64,000 nucleotides of DNA, taken from Beta vulgaris subsp. vulgaris (Eukaryota; Streptophyta; Magnoliopsida; Caryophyllales; Amaranthaceae). The position numbers and the translations under genes are program-made. Below are positions 20,038-30,032 of this stretch, one piece after another. Numbering within the stretch: position 1 is the first letter of the stretch; each line of letters begins with the position of its first letter. The stretch lies in NCBI RefSeq assembly GCF_026745355.1, contig NC_079207.1, positions 36,838,742-36,902,741 of the forward strand. The letters are read 5' to 3'. The notes below the pieces were generated by a model, which saw only the letters and a list, made by a program, of their open reading frames with translations, did not search any database and had not been told where the DNA came from.

Positions 20038-20936
20038 GAAGCTGAATGCGCCTCTCAGACATGGCCTTGAACAAGTTAAAAATAGGATTAAGAACAGACC
20101 TCCCTTTTGGAGGGATCTCCATTTTTTTTAAAAAAAAAAAGAAGCCCAAGAGGCAAGGCCTAACGCTGACCAAAAGTACCAAGCACACGTAAGTAAAAAT
20201 AATTAACAATAACTCAGCAATATATCTTCTCTCCCCTCATACTCTCTCCCTCTTTCCCTCCTCGATTTTCTCAGACTAACAAACTCCATTGTTAATCGAT
20301 GGGTCTTAGTTCTTCCTATCTACTTTCTCTCTTGTTACCCGAAATTGGTGAAATTCAGCCTCCAAAAATAACTTCTTTCTTTCTCTGTTGTCTATTATTA
20401 ACTTCTTACATGCCGTCTATGAAGCTAAAAAAAAACAAAAATCGCATCACCCGGATCTTCTTTTTCAACTGGAAAAAAGCAATGGCTATAAATTTACAAC
20501 TTCCATCTACTCTCAATTCACATATGAAATTCAAAAATTCAGGTAATTAAACTTTCTTAGTTTAATTTTGATTTTTTATTTTCATGATAAATTTTGTAAA
20601 TACCAAATTATCTCAATTAAATTGGCGAATTGGTGCTGGTTAATTTAATTTACTGTTTTTTATTGCTTAGTTTAATTTTACTGATTTTTATTGTTTAATT
20701 TTAATTTACCGATTTTATTTTATTTATGTAGATTTTGGACCTTTTAGTGTTGGAGGACTGATTTTGAAGATTGAGAACACTTACACAGAAAAATTGAGGT
20801 GGTTTCTTTCTTTACAAATAATATTTATTGTGTTGTTTAGTGATTGTGTTAAATTTTATTTCAATTATGCCTCCTCGATTTAGAATATCTGATTCGAGCC
20901 GTGAAAAATGTAAAAAGAAAACGAGAGTTGAAGAGT
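20038..20936 (+). repeat. hAT element 5' region, duplicate copy 1
   Basis: About 900 bp in direct repeat with 21051-21948. Both copies begin GAAGCTGAATG(C/T)GCCTCTCAG, contain the CCTCCCTTTTGGAGGGATCT palindrome, the same small spliced ORF, and end just inside the transposase start (ATGCCTCCTCGATTTAG at 20867 here). Copy 1 stops there and runs into repeat copy B, so only copy 2 leads into the transposase. Confidence 0.9.
20299..20883 (+). CDS. Unknown small protein in hAT 5' region, copy 1 (two exons, predicted)
   Basis: Unrecognised family. Exon 1 at 20299-20542 opens with MGLSSSYLLSLLLPEIGEIQ and contains NRITRIFFFNWKKAMAINLQ. A donor (CAG|GTAATT) at 20543 and an acceptor (TTTATGTAG) at 20731 define a 189-bp AT-rich intron. 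Exon 2 (20732-20883) continues in frame with FGPFSVGGLILKIENTYTEK. Spliced length would be 131 residues. The paralogous copy at 21314 keeps the same exon structure and open frame. It could be a leader of the hAT transcript, a captured gene fragment or a chance open frame. Confidence 0.4.
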
Positions 20937-21050
20937 TTTTGTTAATTAACATGACTTGTGTACACATTAGACAATTCTAGTAGAGTAACAAAGGTGTCAC
21001 GTGGTGTGTATACATTGTCAGCACGCCTTTTAATATATTTGTATAGATTG
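20937..21050 (+). repeat. SINE-like repeat copy B (fragment)
   Basis: Lies between the two hAT 5' copies. It contains AACAAAGGTGTCACGTGGTG, then TACATTGTCAGCACGCCTTT and TAATATATTTGTATAGAT. It matches copy A on both sides of the hAT-like insertion (AGGTGTCATGTAGCGTGTAT before 2641, ACGTCTTTTAATATAT after 19835) and so acts as the unoccupied-site reference. Confidence 0.65.
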
Positions 21051-21948
21051 GAAGCTGAATGTGCCTCTCAGGCCTGGCCTTGAGCAAGTTAAAAATGGGA
21101 TTCAGAATAGGGCCTCCCTTTTGGAGGGATCTCCAGTTTTAAAAACAATTAAAAAAGAAGCCGAAGAGGTAAGGCCTAGCGCTGAGCAAAAGTACCAAGA
21201 ACACATAAGTCCAAAAAAATAACAACTCAACAAGATATCTTCTCTCCCCTCACACTCTCTCTCTCTTTCCTTCTCCTCGATTTTATCAGAATGACATACT
21301 CCATTGGTAACCGATGGGTCTTAGTGCTTCCTATCTATTTTCTCTCTTGTTACCCGAAATTGGTGAAATTCAGCCCCAAAAAATAACTTCTTTCTCTCTC
21401 TATTGTCTGTTCTTAACTTCTTACACGTCGTCTATGAAGCTACAGGAAATCAAGAATCGCATCACTCGGATCTTCTTCTTCAATGGGAAAAAAGCGATGG
21501 CAATAAATTTACAACTTTCATCTCCTCTCAATTCAAATCCAAAATTCAGAAATTCAGGTAATTAAACTTTCTTAATTAGTTTAATTTTGATTTTTATTTT
21601 CATGATAAATTTTGTAAATACCAAATTATCTCAACTGAATTGGCAAATTGGTGTTGGTTAGTTTAATTTACTGATTTTTATTGCTTAATTTAATTTACTG
21701 ATTTGTTTAGTTTAAATTTACCGATTTTATTTCATTTATGCAGATGTTGGACCTTTTGCTGTTGGAGGACTGATTTTGAACATTGAAAACACTTACTCAG
21801 AAAAATTGAGTTGGTTTCTTTCTTAGAAAATAATATTTATTGTGTTGTTTATTGATTGTATTAAATTTTATTTCAATTATGCCTCCTCGATTTAGAAAAT
21901 TTGATTCGAGCCATGAAAAACATAAAAAGAAACTGAGAGTTGAAGAGT
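21051..21948 (+). repeat. hAT element 5' region, duplicate copy 2
   Basis: Second copy of the ~900-bp unit, joined directly to the transposase reading frame. Differences from copy 1 are scattered substitutions and short indels, so the duplication is not very recent. Confidence 0.9.
21314..21826 (+). CDS. Unknown small protein in hAT 5' region, copy 2 (two exons, predicted)
   Basis: Exon 1 at 21314-21557 (MGLSASYLFSLLLPEIGEIQ; NRITRIFFFNGKKAMAINLQ), intron 21558-21743 with donor GTAATT and acceptor TTATGCAG, exon 2 21744-21826 (VGPFAVGGLILNIENTYSEK) ending in TAG. Spliced length is 108 residues. Of the 83 residues read before the intron stop in both copies, 66 are identical and none of the 17 changes creates a stop. 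No function can be named. The conserved open frame and splice sites are the only support. Confidence 0.4.
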
Positions 21949-23969
21949 GAAATTTATCCCTAAGAGGAGCTTTTATAAGTACATTGTAAAAGAACCCCAA
22001 GTCTCTAATCCGAATGATGTTGGTAATGATGTTGATGAGAATGATGATCCTAATGGTGTTGGTAATAATGTTAATAAAATTGATGATCCTAATGGTGTTA
22101 ATAATGTTAATGAGAATGATGATCATAATGGTGTTGGTAATAATGTTAATAAAATTGATGATCCTAATGGTGTTAATAATGTTAATGAGAATGATGATCC
22201 TAATGGTGTTGGTAATAATGTTAATGAAAATGATGATCCTAGTAGTGTTGGTAATAATGTCAATGAAAATGATGATCCTATTCATGATAACAATGGTATA
22301 AATGAAAATAATGATCCTATTAATGATAGTAATGGTGTAAATGAAAATAATGGTCCTCAAGTTAATAATTGGGATGAAAGTAATGATATGAATGTTGAAT
22401 ATGACAATGATAGGCAAACATACATGGTTAATAAATTTGATCCACAGACATAGGATGGTCTTGATTCTAAAATGATATATATATATATATATTAGCAACA
22501 AAGGGCCCCTAAAAGAGACTCATCTATTGAGAAAGGTCCAAAGATAAATTTTCTAAGCGGTTTTGTGCTACTTTATATACTAGAGTCTTACCACAGGGAG
22601 AGAAGTGTGATAAAGAACGGCTTGTTCACTCGAAAAAACTTGATAGAGTTTTTCGTTTTTGTTGTAAAATATCTAAAAAATGGGTAGAAAGAGTTCAATT
22701 AGTCAATGAAGAGTATAGCGATTGGTCACATATTAGTACAAGAGTTAAATAGCACAAGACAAGTATGGACCATTTTAAAAATATGGCAAGTTGGCATGAA
22801 TTGCATCTTAGATATAAGAATGATGAAACTACTGACGAAGTGGCTCAAAACCAAATACAAAAAGAAAAAGAGAATTGGAAAAAAAGTCTTACTAAGAATT
22901 ATTTCAATTGTAAAATTTCTTGCAAAAAATAATTTAGCATTTTGTGGTTCTAATGAGCAATCATATCAAAGTAGTAATGGAAAATTTTTGGGTTTGATTG
23001 AAGTATTGTCTAAGTATGATCCGATCATTCAAGAGCATGTTGGCGTATTACTAATGATGAATTTCATATCTTGGCCATAAAATACAAAATGAGTTGATAT
23101 GTTTTCTTGGTTTCGCAATTAAATGTGATATTATTAAGAAAATAAAACAAGTGAAGTATTTTTCTGTCATTCTTGATTGTATACCTGATGTTAGTCACCA
23201 AGAACAAATGTCTATTATTTTCATATATGACGTCTCTTCATAGCCCATTAGTGTTGAGGAGTCATTTTTAGGATTTTTGAATGTGAATGATACAAGTGAT
23301 TAGGGGTTTTTTGATGTTTTGTAGAAAGAGTTAAAGGATCTAGATCTTGATATAGATAACGTGCAAGGGCAAGGCTATGATAATGGATCAAATATGAAAG
23401 GAAAGCATCAAGGAGTGCAAAAAAGACTTTTAGATGTAAACCCTAGAGCTTTTTATACTTCTTGTGGTTATCATAGTCTTAATTTAGCATTGTGTGATAT
23501 GGCTAATACTTGTAGTAAAGCTAGAGATTTTTCTGGCATCATATTACGTATTTATACAATATTTGCATGTTCTACAAAAAGGTGGAAAATTGAAATATAA
23601 TGTAAAAGGATTAACTCTTAAGTCTTTTTCATCCACGCATTAGGAGAGTCGTGTTGAAAGTGCTAAAGCTATAAGGTTTCAAATTTCAGAAGTTCGAGAA
23701 GCTTTGTTACAACTATTGGAAATTGATGATGGTGATTTTAAAATAAAAAGTGAAGCTAAAACCTTAGCCAATAATGAACTTGGTGATTTTGAGTTTATAG
23801 TGGCCATCGTTATTTGGTTTGAAATATTATGTGCTATTAATTTGGGTAGTACGCATCTATAATCAATGGATATGATAATTGACGTTGCATTGAAAAAGTA
23901 AAGCGGTTGACTTCTTTTTTTGAGCGATATAGAGAAAACGGTTTTAATGATGCTCTTGATAGTGCTAAA
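21879..23969 (+). pseudogene. hAT transposase (TTF/DUF4371 type), N-terminal and central part, broken
   Basis: Transposase of the plant hAT group related to 'TTF-type zinc finger with HAT dimerisation' proteins. It starts MPPRFRKFDSSHEKHKKKLR at 21879, hits a stop at 21948, and continues in a shifted frame with an Asn/Asp-rich repeat (22014-22345). The TTF-like part follows near 22550-22850 (RFCCKISKKW, HLRYKNDETTDEV). The DUF4371 part is at about 22880-23240 ([38 protein letters not shown]), with GQGYDNGSNMKGKHQGVQKR near 23372. Stops and frame changes are frequent. It is cut at 23969 by Sire2 and resumes at 52002 in the same sense. Confidence 0.85.
22014..22345 (+). repeat. Asn/Asp-rich tandem repeat in the hAT N-terminus
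   Basis: Degenerate tandem units built on AATGATGATCCTAATGGTGT and GGTAATAATGTTAATG, with a larger unit near 105 bp visible between 22062 and 22230. The sense frame reads NDDPNGVGNNVNEN-type units. The antisense frame (234 codons, Ile/Asn-rich) is a shadow. Likely a replication-slippage expansion. Confidence 0.85.
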
Positions 23970-25002
23970 TGTTATTCTACTATAAACACTAGGTCAACTA
24001 CAAGAGGGTGGGGGGAAAAATGAAAGCTAATAAAGAGAAGTAGTAATAAGGAAGAACACACGAAGATCCTTTTAACAAGGTTCTCTTCCTCAATTCTTTA
24101 GGAAGAAACCTTGCTCTTTTATTTATAATAGTTCTTACCACTTATTATAAATCAATCCTCACTTAGTTCCTTTAGGAACCAGTTCCCAGTCACCTTGTTC
24201 CCCCTGAACACATGACTTTCCTCACTCGACTTCACTAGAAGTCTTCTCTTTCTCTTCTCTTTTCTATCTCTTGATTACAAGATTTTGTTCTCTCAAACCA
24301 CAGTCTAAGAATATTACAAATGAGTATGTTAAATGAAGAAGCAATTACAAGAAAAACTTTCTAAGTAATAATTCACTTGATGTCGCATGAAAGTTCTTAA
24401 GTTTTTCTTCAACTAATCTCTTCTTTAAATAGCTGTCGAAGTACTTCCTTCATTACGACATGGTGTGCTCCATATTCTCCTTAACTCGTGCAAGTGGAAT
24501 GATGGAGATCATGGCCTTCGCTTTCACTGCACTTCTTCCATGTTCATTGCAACGGGAATAAGCTCCTTACACTAGCCGTTAGTGGCGAGATGGTTGGAGA
24601 GTTTTAAGGGATCAGCTCTTCAATATTTGCCACTCCATGAGATTGAGTTTGTTGGAGAGAAACAAGGAAGCATCTTCACAATATTCACCATGTTATTCTC
24701 TACGCTATTTTCATCTATTTCCTTGCATAATCACAACCACAATATATCTACTAACTTAAAGAATCTTTTATCTAAAGATTTCTAAGTTACTAGAATATTA
24801 ATCATACCATATGATAAAGATTCAAAGAGTTTAAGATAAATATCTTGACTTAGATTAAATAATCAATCTTTCTCAACAAGATATAAATTCTAATTGGGAC
24901 ATTACATTATTTTTGGTTTTTATAATTTTTGCTTAAATAAATAAATACTATATAGTAAAATTAACCTGAGTATTTGGCATCATCAAAACATGAAATACAA
25001 CA
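23970..25002 (-). repeat. Sire2 3' LTR
   Basis: On the plus strand begins TGTTATTCTACTATAAACAC and ends TGAAATACAACA, matching 50924-51996. An internal deletion of about 40 bp near 24010 removes the segment GAATTGTTGTTGGGAGATTT and its surroundings seen in the other LTR. The 67-codon frame at 24582 has no support as a gene. Confidence 0.93.
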
Positions 25003-25585
25003 ATATTCCCCCTTTTTGATGATGGAAAATAATTGGCAAAAATTACAAAAATAAAATAAAAAAGATTAAGAAAAAAAATTTAAAAAATAATGCAACAAAA
25101 GAACTACTTAAGACTCTAACTCTAAGACACTTAATTGTACACGAAACTATGACTAGGAACAGAGACAAAGATCATCAAGAAACGCAATAGAGACTAAGGA
25201 AAGTTCAGAAAGTTTTTCAAGTGGCAATACATCTTCCCCCTTTTGTCATCATCAAAACTAAGTAGTGAAACCTGCAGCACTAGTAGAGTCAACAATCTTA
25301 AATTAACGCAAGTAGCTATAACATACTATCTCAAAATATTAGCCATCCACACATTCCAAGAGAAAGACACATGAACGAGCATAACAAAACAGTAGTATAT
25401 TAGGAGCAGAGTTTAAGAAGCAAAAGAGAAGATGATGAGAAATAGAAAAAGAAAGATGCATATATTGAAACTCTTGTGATTGCCACAAGAAAAAGAAAAA
25501 TAGAAGAAAATACGATGCAATTGTTCGTCAAATATACAGCCCAAAATGCAAAATAGTTTAAAGTCTAAGGGAGAAGGGACTGGGA
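25003..25585 (-). other. Sire2 3' untranslated region with polypurine tracts
   Basis: On the minus strand, purine tracts lie against the LTR (complement of ATTCCCCCTTTTTGATGATG at 25005-25024) and again upstream (complement of TTCCCCCTTTTGTCATCATC at about 25232-25251), matching the double tract of Sire1. A/T-rich and non-coding otherwise. Confidence 0.8.
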
Positions 25586-26958
25586 TCAGGATGGTTCATG
25601 AATGGGAAAGGAGGCAGCAATAGTGTCGATCTTGGTACAAATGTTGAAAGCACCCTTGTTCACAGCATGAAGAAGCTGATCATGCTGAACATCTTGTTGT
25701 GCAATTCGAGCTTCCAAAGCTTGCACCCTAGTTCCCAGTAGAGCAATTGAAGCTTGAATCTCCTTGAGTATCCCACGAAGACCCGAAGTAGATAGAAGAG
25801 GAAAATCCACAGCGTGAGAAGCTGTTCCTGAAGGATCTTGATCCTCTTCCAGATCAATCATGATCCCACTAACTAGGTTCCTCCTAGGTTCAGCAAGCCT
25901 CTGGCTCTTCCTTACAGCCTGCTTGACCGCAGATCCTACATCCCCTTCTCTCTTCCTCTTGCTAGCAGGGGTAGCCTCCTTCTCCACCTTAATCTTCACC
26001 TCTTCAACCTTAAACCCCAACACATCCCCATTAACTTGTAGACTTAGGCGAGAGAGGGTGTCTTTGGTTAGGTAGTTCTCGGGTTCTAGAGCAAAAGAGG
26101 GTTCAGAGGGCAGTTTAATCTTGCACCATTTTAGAATTATTGTAATGAGATTACCATAGCCAATGCGAACTTTGTGGGTGATACAATGAGTAAGGTGGGC
26201 AATGATCAGGGAGATTAATTTGGATGTTGTTGTCTAGGCAGTACATGAGAGAGAGATCAAGAAGATTGGCTTGGGTTCTTTTGGAGGTGCGAGGAACAAG
26301 GAACCGCCAGACAAGTTGAAAAAGAAATTTGTGGAAAGGGCTGAGGTCTTTTTGATCCATAGACAGATCAGTAGGATGTCCACCAAAAAATTTCAAAACT
26401 TTTTCATTTTTAGCCCTACCCACATTGAGTTTAGCCTTCCCCCGTCACATACTCTTTGTACCCTGCAGCATGTACATTGAACCATTCACTAAGTTTCTGT
26501 TCATCAAACTGAACCAAGTTTCCCCCAACAACACTGATACACAAACCATTTGGATTCACAAATTTTGAACAAAATTCAGTCATCTCAGATTCATATAGCC
26601 CCTCATTAATACATAACACTTTCGACCATTTTTGGAACGTAGTTATATCAAGAAATTCTGTCCACTTCACTTTCTTGCACCAAACCAAAGCAACACAAAA
26701 ACCAATTAAAAATTTCAAAGACTTCGACTTTTTACCTCTTCTTGTGGGAATTTGAATTTCTCTATCTACTTCGTCTTCTTCCTCTTTTTCATCTTCCAAT
26801 TTCTTGGAAGAGAGGTCTAATTCCACCGACTTTTCTTTGCATGCAGAAGAATCTTGGCTTGAGGCCTCGGTACCATTATCACTTTCATCACAATCCACAA
26901 GAGGATTTTTCTCCTGTGGAAGAGAGAGACTTTCGGTGCTTGAGCGTTTGGGAGCCAT
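25586..26958 (-). pseudogene. Sire2 ORF3, envelope-position protein (one frame change)
   Basis: Starts MAPKRSSTESLSLPQ at 26958 (minus). A Ser-rich and acidic N-terminus is followed by a basic patch (TRRGKKSKSLKFL), then the conserved core (FCVALVWCKKVKWTEFLDIT, EFCSKFVNPNGLC, LFQLVWRFLVPRTSKRTQ, MYCLDNNIQINLP). This aligns in order with ORF3 of Sire1 and Sire3. After a frame change in the 26020-26430 interval the tail carries a nuclear-signal-like SKRKREGD and heptad-like LRGILKEIQASIALLGTRVQ. No membrane segment is evident. Role unknown. Confidence 0.75.
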
Positions 26959-27494
26959 GGAGGTTAGGGTTTTGAGAAGAGAGGGATACAATTGGAGATA
27001 TTTTCGGATGCAATGGTTGTGTAGTGAGTACAATAGCGTGAGTAATGATGGGATGGAGGGAAAGGTTTATGAGGGGGTTTTTATGCGCGTGAGAGAAGGA
27101 GGTTCATTTAATGTGGTTCGTTCCCCTTTTCTTTGACATTCAATTTTTCAAAAGGGCATGCATTTTATTTTTCAAAACAATGCAACATATGAAGTGTGAA
27201 TACGAAAATGAAAATCGAGAAATAAAATAAAATAAAAGAATAAAGAAAAATCGTAGAAAGAAAAAGAATGAAGAATATTTGAACTCATGCTTATGATACG
27301 TTCTAACTAAGTTGTACAAGTACTGTATTAATCTCAAAGTATTAGTGAGTACACTAAGGGGAATGTTATGAGACTAATGTGAGTTCTCAACCTTAACCAA
27401 GGTGTATGAATAAAATTCATGAAAATTGGAGGACACAGTTAGTAATGAATATTACTTAGGGAAATAAATATAAAGGCACTTTCAAATTATTCTG
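26959..27494 (-). other. Sire2 spacer between pol and ORF3
   Basis: Non-coding sequence of the same relative position and size as the spacer of Sire1. A/T-rich, with a long A-rich plus-strand tract at 27200-27270 (T-rich on the minus strand). Nothing else was recognised. Confidence 0.6.
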
Positions 27495-28528
27495 ATCATC
27501 CCTAGTTCCAAGCGTATCGTTTCAAATCTATCTCTAGAAAGTGGTTTTGTCAAGATATCAGCTATTTGATTTTCAGTGGGACAAAATTCAACTTTGACTA
27601 AACCTTTTTCTACATTGTCCTTCAAAAAGTGATGACGAATATGAATATGCTTGACCCTAGAGTGATGTACTGGATCCTTGGAAATACATATTGCAATAGT
27701 ATTATCACATAATATAGGAACATACTTAAATTTGATGCCAAAGTCGCGTACCTATTGTTTGATCCATAATACCTCGGTACAACAAGCAGCTGCTACTACA
27801 TACTCGGCCTCAGCTATTGAAAGTGCAACAGTGTTTTGTTTATTTCAACTCCAAGAAACTAAGCTTGTTCCTAGGAACTGAGCAATTCCTGAAGTGCTTT
27901 TTCGATTTACCAAGTCTCCAACATAGTCAGCATCAGAGTAGCTAACTAGATCAAAGATGTCACTTCGAGGATAGAACAAACAAAGATCATCACTTTCTTT
28001 CAAATACCTAAGAATTCTTTTGACTGTTGTCAAGTGTGATTCCTTAGGATTTGATTGGAATCTGGCACATAAACCAACACTAAAGGAAATGCCAGGTCTA
28101 CTAGCAGTTAAGTAAAGTAGGGATCCAAGCATACCTCTACAAAGTTTCTGATCTACGGATTTACCACTTGGATCCTCATCTAACCTTGTGCATGTTCCTA
28201 TAGGAGTATGGTTGTTTTTGCTTGTTCCCGCCCATACTTTTTCAGTAGTTCCTTCACATATTTTTGCTGATGGATCATTGTTCCTCTTTCAGTTTGCTTA
28301 ATTTTCAAACCAAGAAAGAAGTTCAATTCTCTCATCATGCTCATCTCAAATTCACTACTCACTAAATCAGCGAATTCCTTGCAAAGAGATTCGTTAGTAG
28401 CACCAAAAATTATATCTTCTACATAAATTTGTACTACTATAATGTTTTTTCCGTTAGATCCAAGGAGCAGGGTCCTATCAACTTTACCTCTTATGAAATC
28501 ATGTGAAAGTAATAATTTTGAGATTCTT
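27495..28528 (-). pseudogene. pol: Sire2 Pol C-terminal part: end of RT and RNase H
   Basis: Minus-strand continuation of the RT after the LINE 2 insertion. The catalytic RT motif reads YVEDIIFGA (complement of about 28405-28432) in place of YVDD, so one of the two catalytic aspartates is replaced. MSMMRELNFFLGLKIKQTER follows. RNase H is recognisable by GSLLYLTASRPGISFSVGLC, SYSDADYVGDLVNRKSTSG and AEAEYV-like sequence, ending in DILTKPL and LELGMI near 27495. It contains stops and frame changes. Confidence 0.88.
28511..28528. repeat. LINE 2 target-site duplication, left
   Basis: AATAATTTTGAGATTCTT at 28511-28528 is repeated exactly at 33501-33518. It flanks LINE 2 and belongs to the Sire2 RT sequence, which is continuous once one copy is ignored. 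Confidence 0.97.
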
Positions 28529-28673
28529 GCGAATTACGACTCCTAACATGGATAGAGTTAGACGGGGTTAAAAACTCTAAATGGAGTATAATTGGACAAA
28601 TCTATACATATGTGCTAAATGGGTTTCTAATGTAGCTAGAATTCTTCCATTGAACTTCAGCGTTTTGCTGGAC

Positions 28674-30032
28674 GATGGCGAAGGGTTCTAAGAAGGGTAA
28701 TAACAGTAAGAAGAATCATCATTCTGGTAAGAATAAGGAGATTCATCTTCAGAAGGGTAAAGTGGTAGGGATCCCTCAATCTGGGGACGCAAGGAAGAAG
28801 AGAAGTGTTAACGAAATCCAAGAAATGCTTTAAGTTGGATATCAGAGGAAGGTGAGCTTGAATCTCATGCTTCGATTGAAATGGCGGCATCGGAGCAGGA
28901 TCGAGCTAGTTTTGAAGCTGGGAGAAGTTTGGTAGCAGACTGGATAGCATCAGTGAGAACACCAATGAGAACAGCAGGTGGTGGAGCTGTGCAGCCTTCT
29001 CCACATCCTATGCAGCAGTTGGCTAGTAATCCAGGTACCTCTAAGTCTTGGAGCTCTTTGGTTAGTAATAGGGATGATGGCATAGACTTAAATCATGGAG
29101 GGAATGCTGAAGTTAATCCTAATGAGCAAGAGTTAGTAAGGATAACAGAGGAAGATATTCAATCGGAGGTTGAATATTGGAGAACTGCACTTATCTGCTA
29201 TATCATGGGGGTTAAACCACCTTAAAAAATCATTGATGGGTTTATTAGAAGAGTGTGGGGGAAATTTGGGGTGGATAAGGTTGCAATGGGAGAGAATGGT
29301 GTGTTTGTGGTTCGTTTTCATAATATGGAGGATAAAAATAGAGCTCTAGAGAATGGCCCTATACTGTTTGATAGAAAGCCAGTTATTATGAAGCACTGGG
29401 CATCATATGTAGACCTTAGGAAGGAGGATGTTAAGGTGGTTCCGACTTGGATTCGACTGGTAAACCTACCATTAAAATACTGGGGCCAACAAACCTTGCA
29501 CAAACTGGTGGGTAAGGTTGGGAAACCCATTAAAACTGATCGGGCAACAGCTCACAAGGATATATTGGAGTATGCTCGAGTCCTTGTTGAGGTTAGAGTG
29601 GATCAAACTTTTCTTAAGGAAATTTCATATGTGAATGAGAAAGGGATGGTAGCTGTTCAACCTGTGCACTATGAATGCAAACCTATCACTTGTCTGGAGT
29701 GTAGGGGAATAGGGCACACACAGGAGGAATGTAGGCAAAAGAAGATTGAAGTGGCGAAAAGGGCTATTAAGCCTAAGAAAGTCTAGGTTCCAAAGAAAGT
29801 GGTGGTGGAAAAAGTTGTTGAAACAGGTGGAGATAAGGAGAAAACTATACCTCTGGTGGCAACTAGTAATGGGTTCTCTTGCTTAGCTACAATAGCCGAG
29901 GGTCCTTGTGAAGGGCAAGTTGAAGAAGAGGAGGTTAAAGATCAGGTGAGCTCAGAAGGGCAGGTTAACAAGGTTACAGAAGCGACTGATGTAATGCAGG
30001 AGGAAGGGAAGTCTGTACCCCCTAATGGATAG
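28674..30032 (+). pseudogene. LINE 2 ORF1, DUF4283/CCHC protein (near-intact)
   Basis: Begins MAKGSKKGNNSKKNHH, basic like LINE 1 ORF1, with a frame change before 28832. From 28881 the frame runs to 30032, broken only by a TAA at 29223 (expected Leu in GVKPP-LKIIDGF) and a TAG at 29784. DUF4283 is at about 29150-29680 (YWRTALICYIMGVKPP, GFIRRVWGKFGVDKVAMGEN, VVPTWIRLVNLPLKYWGQQT). A full CCHC knuckle, CLECRGIGHTQEEC, lies near 29692. An acidic tail ends PPNG-stop. The stop TAG (30030-30032) overlaps the ORF2 ATG (30025). Likely binds element RNA. Confidence 0.9.

Noticed and set aside
21797..22501. 234-codon Ile/Asn-rich minus-strand frame
   Set aside because: Antisense of the Asn/Asp tandem repeat; no family resemblance.
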